Shown: piece by piece, positions 26,653 through 35,423 of the stretch
Numbering within the stretch: the first letter of the stretch is position 1
How the letters are laid out: every line of letters starts with the position of its first letter
DNA from: a virus
IMG/VR virus record: IMGVR_UViG_3300042554_001774
Location: 1-64,000 of that record
Length of the DNA: 64,000 nt
Strand: one strand, 5' to 3'
Made by a program: the position numbers and the translations under genes
Notes under the pieces: generated by a model
What the model was told of the DNA's origin: nothing
Database searches by the model: none
What the model saw: the letters and a program-made list of their open reading frames with translations, nothing else

Positions 26653-27012
26653 TTAAGACTTCCACATCAGGAAGATTACGCAGTCGGCATTGACTGTACC
26701 ACTGAGCTTGATCTTTGCGTGGCCAACTGCAGCCACTTCAGCGATCTCGCTTGATGTAAGCGACACTGCACCAGCGGCTGCTACGTTTTTAGCTGCTGAT
26801 AGCAGGTCTGTCTCTGGGAATGTTGCCGATGCGGACTGTGGAGGGTCACCAGCGACTGCTGTTATCTGAATTGCCTTTCCAATGACTGGGGAGCTTGTCG
26901 GTATGAGGAATGTCCCAAAGGCTCCGCTGCGCAGGTCGATTCTCCCGCTGACGGACTCTCCGTTCTTAAATGAAATGGGGATCACTTGATGCGTTCTTTC
27001 TGTGTACGACAT
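26653..27012 (-). CDS. Small structural-region protein (119 aa)
   Basis: The ATG at 27012 immediately follows the stop of the adaptor-like gene (TAACATG), so I prefer it to an upstream ATG. The protein is beta-rich: RTHQVIPISFKNGESVSG, then an Ala-rich middle and a final KIKLSGTVNADCVIFLMW. It looks like a small trimeric or fibre-associated virion protein. Not recognised. Confidence 0.6.
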   Translation of the reverse strand: MSYTERTHQVIPISFKNGESVSGRIDLRSGAFGTFLIPTSSPVIGKAIQITAVAGDPPQSASATFPETDLLSAAKNVAAAGAVSLTSSEIAEVAAVGHAKIKLSGTVNADCVIFLMWKS

Positions 27013-27013
27013 G

Positions 27014-28819
27014 TTAGTCTTCCGTTGGTAAGTTGGTTGCGTCTGATTTGTATATTTGCCAAGATGGAGATCCAGCATCCATCGCATGGTCTCCTACCCG
27101 CCTGTCCCTGCTCATTGCTTCTCTTAGGCTCTTCTTGGCCATCTCTGAAGCAATGACGGATTTAGCGTGATCGTGATTCTTGGTGTACTGGTAGAATGCC
27201 TCGTCCTCGAGTGCTTCGAGCATTACGCTAGCTTCAATGTCGATTGGCGAGCTTATCGCGTATCCTCTAGCTGATATTGTCTCTGGCAACGCCTCTGAGA
27301 GTGTAAGTGTCGTTGCTGTGGGTGCTGCGATAATGAATGACTGGAAGTCCCAGTTGTCTGAGTCAAGGTCCGTTGGTGTTGTGGAGTTACTCGAGACTCG
27401 AATGATGCACCCAACAAGTCTCTTGTGAAACGCAGCGCCAGCACTCGTGACTGTATCTGAGTTTGCCGATCCAGCTAGATTGCTTCCTGTGACGGAATGT
27501 ATGGATGGCGTTATCGGGAGGACTGATGCGCTAACCTCGATTGTTTCCTCTTCGGTCGGCGCTGGATGCAGGATGAATTCGCACCCGCCAAACTTGCCGC
27601 CATGGTTTTGCCATGAGAAGCATCTTGAGTGTCCATTGATCGTGCTGGAGAATGTTGATGCATTGAACTCAGCGAATGGAATTGATGTCAGCGGTCTGTT
27701 GTTCGTTATATTGTGCGCGTACTCTATTTTTAGCACTTCCCTGCCGAATGTGTATGCGCGGCGTCTCCAGGTGGCATCGCCTTCGTAGTCCGACATCATG
27801 GCGCTGTCTGGCTCGAGCGTTGCTGTCGTGTTGGACAGTCTTCTGTGTACCTTGTAGAAGTTGCCTCCGATAAGGATTTCACCCATTGCAGCGTCTGCTG
27901 GCCAGTTGTCTCCGTCGGTGATTGTGACTAGTCGTTCGCTTGCGCCGCCAGTGCGGTCGTATTCGATAGTCATGGACCTTTCGGCTGACGTTGTGAATCG
28001 CGTTTGTGCCTTGTAGTAGTTCCATCCGTGCTTTGTGTGTAGAGACCTAATTGCAGACTGGATAGCCTTGACGATTCTTGCGTTGTGTCTCTCTGACGGG
28101 GTGCCACCCGTCCTGAGGGTCATTGAGTGAACCATGTCTTGCAGTGTCAGCACTTCATGTCCTGCTAATCCGCCCCATGATGGCATCCATGGATTGCTTG
28201 GAGGCGATATGGTGCTTGTGCTTTGCTTAAATCGCCAGTCCTTGCTTGCGATCTGCTTTTTGGCTAGCGTGACTGTTGAGGCAGTGCCCTGCTTCGTGTA
28301 AGTGCCTAGCGGTGAGGCGACTGTTGGACCTAAGAAAAAAGTCAGGCCGTCCCATTCGATAACCCACCTATCAGTTCCATCTGGCACGTCCGAGCGAAAC
28401 AGGACGCAATCCTTCGTTGCTACAGTCCATGCCCATAGCCGAGTATTCCCGCTGCCAGATACGGCAATCCCGATATCGGCTGTATATACGTCTGGAGTTA
28501 CACCGCTGCCAGTCACTGCAAACCGATTGAATGAATCAATCATCGTTGCGGTGTCGTACTGCTCAGTAAGCGCGCCCTGCGCCAAGTCGATAACGACATG
28601 GTTATTGTCTGAGGTAGTTGGATTGCTAGCACCTAGGAATACCCACCACTTAGTATATTCAGTGTCATCTAGCGTGATTGTGAATGTGCCTAGTTGCGAT
28701 ACGCTTTCCGTAGCAGCAATTCCGTAATCCGCATAGTGACTAAATGGAATCGAAGTATCGGCTGGAATAGCCCTGGCTGTGCTGCCTGTTGGTGCTGAGA
28801 ATATGATAGTGTGAAGCAT
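27014..28819 (-). CDS. Head-tail adaptor-like protein with extra N-terminal domain (601 aa)
   Basis: Residues 1 to about 200 are beta-rich and resemble a fibre-type or carbohydrate-binding sandwich. From about 225 onward the pattern changes to that of phage adaptor/connector proteins: helices (RHNARIVKAIQSAIRSLH), a Tyr-rich WNYYKAQTRF, beta hairpins, then a C-terminal helical bundle (EASVMLEALEDEAFYQY and MAKKSLREAMSRDRRVG). The N-terminal extension on an adaptor is odd. It sits beside the tail-fibre gene, with the start sharing one base with the next stop. Role by pattern only. Confidence 0.5.
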   Translation of the reverse strand: MLHTIIFSAPTGSTARAIPADTSIPFSHYADYGIAATESVSQLGTFTITLDDTEYTKWWVFLGASNPTTSDNNHVVIDLAQGALTEQYDTATMIDSFNRFAVTGSGVTPDVYTADIGIAVSGSGNTRLWAWTVATKDCVLFRSDVPDGTDRWVIEWDGLTFFLGPTVASPLGTYTKQGTASTVTLAKKQIASKDWRFKQSTSTISPPSNPWMPSWGGLAGHEVLTLQDMVHSMTLRTGGTPSERHNARIVKAIQSAIRSLHTKHGWNYYKAQTRFTTSAERSMTIEYDRTGGASERLVTITDGDNWPADAAMGEILIGGNFYKVHRRLSNTTATLEPDSAMMSDYEGDATWRRRAYTFGREVLKIEYAHNITNNRPLTSIPFAEFNASTFSSTINGHSRCFSWQNHGGKFGGCEFILHPAPTEEETIEVSASVLPITPSIHSVTGSNLAGSANSDTVTSAGAAFHKRLVGCIIRVSSNSTTPTDLDSDNWDFQSFIIAAPTATTLTLSEALPETISARGYAISSPIDIEASVMLEALEDEAFYQYTKNHDHAKSVIASEMAKKSLREAMSRDRRVGDHAMDAGSPSWQIYKSDATNLPTED

Positions 28820-31650
28820 TATTCGTTTGCCACCGTCAGATTGTTGGAGTTGTCGATGCTGATACGCGCAAAAGAGCCGTTGGGCTTTCGGACTAATAGT
28901 CCGTGCGTCTTCGTATCACCCCAGATGCGCCCACCCGCTGTCGTAAGGTAAGGAAGTGTTGCTGGCCATTGGACCTTATTGCGCCCCATAAAAGCCAGTA
29001 GGTTGACCGTCTGCGATTTATCCTTTACTCCGACCAGTCGTAGCCTGACTTCTGAAGTATTGTTTTGGTTGAACCCGTCGAAAACCAAAAACTTCTGACT
29101 GGAGTTCAATAGCGATTGCGTGACAGTTAGGGCTGAGAATCCTGGAGATGGACCTGTTACCCTTACTTCAACACTCTTGGGTGTGTTGGTCGAACCGATC
29201 AAAAGGTAGAGCGATAGTAGCTCCAGATCGGTAGGCTCGATGATGATATCGACCGTGCCGCTATCGACATTGAATCCCGAGTTATAGGTGATTGTCGTGC
29301 CGGAAGAGTTGTTTGAGAACAGGTTGGGCAAGCCACTAATCGAGCCGTCAGTGTGCGACGATGTGACTGTATATTTTTGATCAGCCAGATAGAGCACGTT
29401 TTCTAGGTGTCGAATAAAGCCCGTTTTTCCACCACTTGTCCCAGCGTCAACCAGGTAGAGGCTATTCGGATTGTGCATGTACGCGGTGGTTGGATCAATT
29501 TGCCCAATAATGTTAACGTGACCTAGCTTCACGCTGGCCATTGAGTCTGGACCTGGCCTATTTAGTGAACCATTGTTGGCCCAAGCCTTTTTGTTAGTTC
29601 GATAGGTTGGCAGTGAGTCATTACCCTTATCCAGATCGACCGTATGAAAGTTAAAATCAACGTCTGCGCCGTTCAAGGTTGTCAATGGCAGATCGTACTC
29701 AGCGGAAGACAGCACGTTACCAGTCTGCTGGAATCCAGAGAGCCTGCCAGAAGTCCAGGTGTCAATCAGACACGCCTGCTTGCAGCCGATGGACGTGAAG
29801 TTTTCAAAGTGATTCGCAGTCGCTAAACACGGCAGAAAGACCTTTAGCGAAGTCATGTTCTGATTAGACCGCAACCGAAATGCTTGGTTTGACCCACCTG
29901 GCAGAGATTCGGCTTTGAAGGCTGGTACTAGGCTCTGTGTGGTATCGAGCGAATAACCAGCATTGGCTATCGCCTCATTGATTCGATCTATAATGCTGCC
30001 GGACATCGTGATCCTGAACGACAGTATGCTCGATGCTCCCCACTTTATAGTGAAGAATCGCCGCACGTTTGCGGCTACCGCATAGCTATTTGAACTGGCC
30101 ATTGTGTAGGTGGTTGGTGACGTTCCGCTATCTGTTGTGGAACTCGACACGAGGAACCCACCTGAACTTGCATGACCATAGGCTGCTGCTGGGTACGACT
30201 GATAAGGCTCCTCTAGGCTTGCCATCAACGATCTGTTAAGGTAGATGCCTTTGACGTTATTACATTTGACGTAGTGCATTTCCCCAAAACCAGTTGGGAA
30301 GCCTACCTTTGGATCACCTGGGTAGTCATTCGAGCAATCAACAGAGATACCGAAGTGCCCCCCATTGGTGTCTCGTGTCGCCGTTTCGCTTCCAATCAGT
30401 GCGATATCTCGAATCTCACCGCTTTGTATCAGGTTGTAGAAGTAGCAGTATTTGATCAAAGATGGCGGACAGTAGTATGGGTCTGTTCGATTGCTGTAGA
30501 CAGCGTTGCGACATTCGAGAGCGCCGCCACGAATGGTAACGCCCTCTGAGAATATGCGGATCATGTCGACCGCTGCCGAACCACTATAGAGGCAGCCTAC
30601 AGTACCGTTAGTGATTCTCTTGGATAAGTTAGCTTCACCCTTGAGAAACACGTTCTTAGGTTTGGCTATTGTCAGTGTACTTAGTACGCAATAGCACCCA
30701 TCGATATAAGCATCGTACTCGGAGTCAAATAAGTATTGGACTATCGCCGTCGCATCAACTGCCGAGGAGTAGTTGAGTGTGCTTAGCTGCCTGGAAGCGC
30801 CGAGGTTCTGCGGAGTTACCCAATTGTTAGTCGGAGCGATCTTCCACAACTTGTAAGTGGCCCCGCTACCAAGTTTGATAATGTCCTTACCGTTGGAAAT
30901 GTCTTCAGCGTCTGGGTAGCTAACCGTCTCGCCCTCAGTCATGCCGTCCGGCGTGCCGTTCTCGAAGTTCTTATAGAACGTAAGTGGGGAGCCTCCTACC
31001 GTTGCACCCTGAATACGAAAATCGCGATAGTGCGTGATCGTCCCGCTATAGTACGCACCAAATACAATCTTTTGGGCAGACGTAATCGTAAACTCTGTTT
31101 TGACTCGAACCGTTACCAAGTACCATACGTTTTTCGCTAGATTCTCCTGGTCTTGAAACGTGCCGTCTTCCGTTTCAACAGAAACGACTTCAATCTTGGC
31201 TGTAGATACGTTGAATCTGATGAAACCGCTGGAAGTACGAAAACCAAAAATCTGGTCATGCAAATACACGTCACCCGCTGCACCTGTTAAGGAAGAACTA
31301 GAGTCAATCCTACACCAGGCTTGAATTACCGCGCCAACTGGTAGTGTCACAGTTCCGCCTAGCGTGCTGCCTGCGATCTCTACACGGTTCCCTGTGTAAC
31401 TGCCGCCTGAACTGCCAGCGACTCGTAGATACTTACCGACCGTGTTGCGCAATAGACGGAAGTTACAGCCGCGATCTCGAACGTACGCCTCAGTATTCAA
31501 TGGAACATCTAGCCCGAGAGCGTCTACAGTGGCGACTTGCTGGACCGCGCCAATCAGTTCTGGCTCTAATTCCACCGAGTCAAACAGATCGCCCAGCCGT
31601 TCTTCTACGACGGCTTCAGCAATGGGTCTTGGGTTTGGAATGACTGTCAT
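28819..31650 (-). CDS. Tail fibre / tailspike with LamG-like and beta-helix regions
   Basis: The ATG at 31650 overlaps the upstream stop (ATGA); an earlier ATG at 31680 lies inside that gene. About 943 residues. The N-terminus (ERLGDLFDSVELEPELIG) is a short virion-attachment-like segment. Residues of about 60-240 form a LamG/concanavalin-like sandwich (IQAWCRIDSSS, VWYLVTVRVKTEF). Residues of about 300-780 show regular short strands with Gly/Asn turns, as in right-handed beta-helix spikes. The C-terminus ends with a small beta domain. It probably recognises or cleaves host surface glycans. No catalytic site identified. Confidence 0.7.
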   Translation of the reverse strand: MTVIPNPRPIAEAVVEERLGDLFDSVELEPELIGAVQQVATVDALGLDVPLNTEAYVRDRGCNFRLLRNTVGKYLRVAGSSGGSYTGNRVEIAGSTLGGTVTLPVGAVIQAWCRIDSSSSLTGAAGDVYLHDQIFGFRTSSGFIRFNVSTAKIEVVSVETEDGTFQDQENLAKNVWYLVTVRVKTEFTITSAQKIVFGAYYSGTITHYRDFRIQGATVGGSPLTFYKNFENGTPDGMTEGETVSYPDAEDISNGKDIIKLGSGATYKLWKIAPTNNWVTPQNLGASRQLSTLNYSSAVDATAIVQYLFDSEYDAYIDGCYCVLSTLTIAKPKNVFLKGEANLSKRITNGTVGCLYSGSAAVDMIRIFSEGVTIRGGALECRNAVYSNRTDPYYCPPSLIKYCYFYNLIQSGEIRDIALIGSETATRDTNGGHFGISVDCSNDYPGDPKVGFPTGFGEMHYVKCNNVKGIYLNRSLMASLEEPYQSYPAAAYGHASSGGFLVSSSTTDSGTSPTTYTMASSNSYAVAANVRRFFTIKWGASSILSFRITMSGSIIDRINEAIANAGYSLDTTQSLVPAFKAESLPGGSNQAFRLRSNQNMTSLKVFLPCLATANHFENFTSIGCKQACLIDTWTSGRLSGFQQTGNVLSSAEYDLPLTTLNGADVDFNFHTVDLDKGNDSLPTYRTNKKAWANNGSLNRPGPDSMASVKLGHVNIIGQIDPTTAYMHNPNSLYLVDAGTSGGKTGFIRHLENVLYLADQKYTVTSSHTDGSISGLPNLFSNNSSGTTITYNSGFNVDSGTVDIIIEPTDLELLSLYLLIGSTNTPKSVEVRVTGPSPGFSALTVTQSLLNSSQKFLVFDGFNQNNTSEVRLRLVGVKDKSQTVNLLAFMGRNKVQWPATLPYLTTAGGRIWGDTKTHGLLVRKPNGSFARISIDNSNNLTVANE

Positions 31651-32405
31651 AGCGTCACCCCCGAGCGAGCCGCTAACCAAGATTCTACGGCGGTCAGATC
31701 ATCACCCGCCAGAATCTCTGTGAACAAGAGTAGTGCGTAGATGTTACCAGTCAGCGTTCTGATACCGTCAGAAGTCCTGCCGGATATTCGTACATTCGCA
31801 TTCCCCCATGTGCCCGCGCCTTGGCTCGATGTCGTGGCTGTGCCGTTGACTCCGTTTATCCTGGTTTGCAATAAAGCAGAAGACCTACGAAAAAAGCCAG
31901 TAACAATTTCGGTATAGGGTTGTGCGGAAACGTTTTGTGGTGAAGTCTGCCGTGTCGTGCCGACATTCGATCCCGCAACAATCGCTGGAGCTGTATTGTA
32001 CTGCATGGAGAACCCAGGATTGACAGAACCATTATTTTGATTGATCAGCATTATATCCGTACCCGCCTCTCGACGAACAGCAGCACAGATAGTCATGGCA
32101 TTCAGCGAACTCATATCCAGCGTGCTATCTAACCTCTTGCCAGTGAACACGAGATACTTTAGCCCACCCGCTTCGGTGTATGTCGGAGCATTAGTAGCTT
32201 CGGTGAATAGCGTTGCGTTCGCTGTTTTGTCGCGCCAAGCCTTTACTGTTTGACCTGAAGCCGTAACCGCTGTAGTTGCCGCAGTATCAGTAAATAGCGT
32301 CGACATATCGGAAGCGTCCAGGCAAAGCCGACACGAGGCTATATTGAGAGGGGACCACTCCTCCTCGCCGCCAGGTATGTTCATGATAATGTTGGATACA
32401 CTCAT
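31647..32405 (-). CDS. LamG / concanavalin A-like lectin-domain protein
   Basis: 252 residues. The opening CRLCLDASDMSTLFTD and VKAWRDKT, GLKYLVFTGKR, then AMTICAAVRRE and a final YALLLFTEILAGDD are hallmarks of phage LamG-type jelly rolls. Both ends overlap neighbours by 4 bases. Likely a receptor- or surface-binding accessory of the fibre encoded next. Confidence 0.7.
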   Translation of the reverse strand: MSVSNIIMNIPGGEEEWSPLNIASCRLCLDASDMSTLFTDTAATTAVTASGQTVKAWRDKTANATLFTEATNAPTYTEAGGLKYLVFTGKRLDSTLDMSSLNAMTICAAVRREAGTDIMLINQNNGSVNPGFSMQYNTAPAIVAGSNVGTTRQTSPQNVSAQPYTEIVTGFFRRSSALLQTRINGVNGTATTSSQGAGTWGNANVRISGRTSDGIRTLTGNIYALLLFTEILAGDDLTAVESWLAARSGVTL

Positions 32406-32974
32406 TGTTTTACTGGCCTTCCGTGCTTCTTTTCCACATAGGACTTCAGCTCTTGCTTGGTCATAGACCCAGCTTCGCCAGTCTTCGTGTAGTGATCCAT
32501 CATTCTCTTTGTGACTTTTGGGTTGAGTGCTTTTTGCTTAGGTATCTTGTTTGGATCCGGCGCGACGTACAGTCCCGGCATGTCGCAGCCCTTGCCTGAC
32601 TTCTGAAGCCTGCGCTTCATCTCGGATAAGCCCTCTCCGGGCTTGAAGAATGCGTCAGGGTTCCCGCCTTTGTCGTCGTCGAGTTGTCCGATGTAAACGT
32701 CATTCGCCCCTACGGTGTAGCCGCGCTTCCTCGCCTGGGATGCTATGTGATTAGTCCAGTTGACGTCGCCTTCCAGTTGGTCAAGCAGTGTTCCCCTGCC
32801 AGCATGGAACTGCGTATCGCTCCTGTGTCCAGGCGGCTTACGGCTCTCAAGCATATCTTGGCATTTGCTCATGAACTTTTTAGCTAGAGACTCAGGCAGT
32901 GGCGGGAAGTAGACCTTTTGTCCGTCAACAATATTGACGCTGTACTTCGTGCCGTTAATCGTCATGAAAAACAT
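32402..32974 (-). CDS. Conserved-looking hypothetical next to portal (190 aa)
   Basis: I place the start at the ATG at 32974, with AGGAA 8 bases upstream, right after the portal stop; a longer frame to 33076 lies within portal. A short beta-rich opening (MTINGTKYSVNIVDGQKV) is followed by a helical basic part with DVYIGQLDDDKGGNPDAFF and a Lys-rich C-terminus ending in a helix-hairpin. It has the layout of small head-completion or DNA-handling virion proteins. Not recognised. Confidence 0.65.
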   Translation of the reverse strand: MFFMTINGTKYSVNIVDGQKVYFPPLPESLAKKFMSKCQDMLESRKPPGHRSDTQFHAGRGTLLDQLEGDVNWTNHIASQARKRGYTVGANDVYIGQLDDDKGGNPDAFFKPGEGLSEMKRRLQKSGKGCDMPGLYVAPDPNKIPKQKALNPKVTKRMMDHYTKTGEAGSMTKQELKSYVEKKHGRPVKQ

Positions 32975-32984
32975 CTGGGGGTTC

Positions 32985-35066
32985 CTATTCGTAGAAGCCT
33001 GTATCTTCTTCCATGTCTTCATCTGGAGCCGGATTAAATCCATCCAGCTGCTCAGGTGCAACACCGATACCTTCAACCATCATCTTGTGAGCCTTCTCTG
33101 CGTTGTTAAGCTGTAGCTTGCCAATGGCAGCCATCTGCTTCGCCTTGGCCATCTCTCGATCTTCTTGCATCGCAGCGATCTCTTCCTCAGATGGCCCTTG
33201 TTGCTGCTGTTGCACAGGTGGGTACTCCCAGGAACTGGTATCCTGGTCGATGGACTTGCCGATAGCACGAATCAAGCTGTTGAGAGGTTCTGTATTGCCA
33301 GTTGTTCCTGCGTACCATTGTGCCACTGGCAGCATGAAGGCCGACATTTGTTGCATGTTCTGAGCCTCTCTGGCCTTATTTGGTCGTCGGGTGGACCCAG
33401 CTTCGATCATGATGGTCATCTCGCGGAAGTACACATCAGGGTCCGCCTTGGTGATTAGTTCGGTCCACAGTTCTGACCCGAATGGGCCAAGAAGAGGCTT
33501 AAGAGTCGGGCCTTCTACGGAGTAACCAGCAGCGATGCGCTCGACGTTCGCGATGTCTGACTGCCACTCCTCCACTCTGGAAGCCATAAACTCCGGTCTT
33601 ACTGCGACAGCCTCGCCCTTGATATTCGCGTCTGCTGCCGTTCTTGTAACCTTACCCCCAGGATTCAGGCCGTACATTAGGTCGGTTAATCCTACGGCCT
33701 TATCGAAGCTGGCGCTCATGATCTCAACCATGCGCCAGACATCCATATTTAGCGGCTGCCTCTTAACACTGGAGATGAATTGGTCTATGGCCTCTCCAGC
33801 TGATGGATTGAGCGAGATGACCTCATGCCTCAGGCTGAGGATCTTAGAGACTGTGTCGCTATCCAGGACGTTACTGATGGCTATCTTGTCCAGGCTGTCC
33901 CTGTACGCCTTCTCTGCAATGGAGCAGAGGATTAAATTCATGATGGTCAACTGGCCAAGTCCAGCGCTGACTGTGGCGATAGGCCAGCATGTCTGCGGGT
34001 TATCCCAGAAGTCCAGGAGGCACACGGGCCATCTGCCATCCCTGTAGTACGGGATCGGCCAATCCATTCTCGCCTTGAGTTGCGAAAGCTCGATAGTAGA
34101 GGCTTCATCGTTTCTCAGGTTCAGTAATTCATTGACACCTGGACATACACAGAGGTAAGCTTCATCTCCTACCTCATCCTCAAACGCCTGATGCCATTCC
34201 TGCGCGCCTGAGCCATTGAATCGCGTCCCAACGCCACATAGGCTGAATATCTCGTACCAGACAGTCAAGTCATTGACATTCCTGGGGGCCTTATTCATCT
34301 TGCTGACTTCAGCGCCCATTCGAGAGGCTACCGATGCGCCTTTGCCCTTAAGGCTGTTGCGAGGCCAGTTGAACCGTCTCTCGACTTCCCAGTGCGGATC
34401 GCAATGCTTGATGGCAACCCACTTGCATCCAGAGAGATCCCCTTGTTTGCAATTGGGGTCAATGAACAGGTCGTCGACATTGATCCTGAAGCCACCTGTA
34501 AGCTCGTAGTTGGCTCCATGGGGCTTGTACGTGTCAATCTTGATCACTCCACGCCCCTTAATCAGGGCATCAAGGATCGCAAGCCTGCTCTGAGCCTTCA
34601 GGCCGCCTCCAGGCTGCTCTCGCTGGGAGTAATTGAGATATCGCTCCATGATCTTGCATGTAGCGTCATTGATGGCCCTGGTTTGTGCCTGCTCCATAAG
34701 GAACTGTTGTGCCATTGGCGCAGCTTCGGGCGATTGCAGGTCTATGCCCCTTAGCGCCAGTGGCACAGAAGGGTCAATGTCCAGCGCGGAATACATTGAA
34801 GCGTACCGTCCCGCATCGGCCCACATAAGGGACGGGCCAACAATGGACGTAAGCTCGAAGGTTTTGTTAAGGGTCAATCGAAACTGAGGCGCAGGTAATC
34901 CACCAAGAAACCTGGATCGAAATGAATCGTTCCACATTGCGTCCATGGAGCCGGTAAAGAAGGTCTGGCAGATCTCAGCAGTCTTGCTGAATGGTGCCTT
35001 AGCTTCTTCTGCGGCCTTGATGGCAGCGGACCAGATTTTTGGTAGAGCGCCTAGATCGACTTGCAT
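32985..35066 (-). CDS. Portal protein
   Basis: 693 residues directly downstream of the large terminase (one short gene between). Typical portal features: long helical stem region (QFLMEQAQTRAINDATCKIM), an early GGFRINVDDLFIDPNC, a wing with CKWVAIKHCDPHWEVERRF, and SASFDKAVGLTDLMYGLNPGG followed by TRTAADANIKGEAV, which matches the crown-side helices of dodecameric portals. The C-terminus is Gln-rich and helical. It forms the DNA channel and docks terminase. Length and order support the call. Confidence 0.85.
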   Translation of the reverse strand: MQVDLGALPKIWSAAIKAAEEAKAPFSKTAEICQTFFTGSMDAMWNDSFRSRFLGGLPAPQFRLTLNKTFELTSIVGPSLMWADAGRYASMYSALDIDPSVPLALRGIDLQSPEAAPMAQQFLMEQAQTRAINDATCKIMERYLNYSQREQPGGGLKAQSRLAILDALIKGRGVIKIDTYKPHGANYELTGGFRINVDDLFIDPNCKQGDLSGCKWVAIKHCDPHWEVERRFNWPRNSLKGKGASVASRMGAEVSKMNKAPRNVNDLTVWYEIFSLCGVGTRFNGSGAQEWHQAFEDEVGDEAYLCVCPGVNELLNLRNDEASTIELSQLKARMDWPIPYYRDGRWPVCLLDFWDNPQTCWPIATVSAGLGQLTIMNLILCSIAEKAYRDSLDKIAISNVLDSDTVSKILSLRHEVISLNPSAGEAIDQFISSVKRQPLNMDVWRMVEIMSASFDKAVGLTDLMYGLNPGGKVTRTAADANIKGEAVAVRPEFMASRVEEWQSDIANVERIAAGYSVEGPTLKPLLGPFGSELWTELITKADPDVYFREMTIMIEAGSTRRPNKAREAQNMQQMSAFMLPVAQWYAGTTGNTEPLNSLIRAIGKSIDQDTSSWEYPPVQQQQQGPSEEEIAAMQEDREMAKAKQMAAIGKLQLNNAEKAHKMMVEGIGVAPEQLDGFNPAPDEDMEEDTGFYE

Positions 35067-35413
35067 TAGACTTCGACTTTCTTGCCCTGCAGCGCCTTGA
35101 TTCGTTTTTCAATGTACTGCTTCGCTAGTGGGGCAGGCTCCCAACAACCTTTGCGAGATGCTGCAGTGCTGATATTCCCTCGAGAGTCAAACACTCTTCG
35201 GTCGCCGATATGGAATACGCCGTCTTGATACATGGCGGACCCATCGGTGTCTGGGAAGAAATTGATGTCAGCTTGGCCTTGATCCCACCCCTTGTGGATG
35301 ATTCCGTTGAGCGGAGTTGCGTTTGGGTCAACGCGGCCACCTGGCCAGTAGAGGACGGGGATTCCGGTTTCTGGTACTTCGGAGTAGTGATCTGGCTGTG
35401 TTTCTGGGGTCAT
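35066..35413 (-). CDS. Small hypothetical between terminase and portal (115 aa)
   Basis: Its stop shares one base with the portal ATG. It is beta-rich with many Gly and Asp (YWPGGRVDPNATPLNG, MYQDGVFHIGDRRVFDSRG) and a Lys-rich helical end. It may be a packaging accessory or a chaperone. No family recognised. Confidence 0.6.
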   Translation of the reverse strand: MTPETQPDHYSEVPETGIPVLYWPGGRVDPNATPLNGIIHKGWDQGQADINFFPDTDGSAMYQDGVFHIGDRRVFDSRGNISTAASRKGCWEPAPLAKQYIEKRIKALQGKKVEV

Positions 35414-35423
35414 GTTCTTTCCG

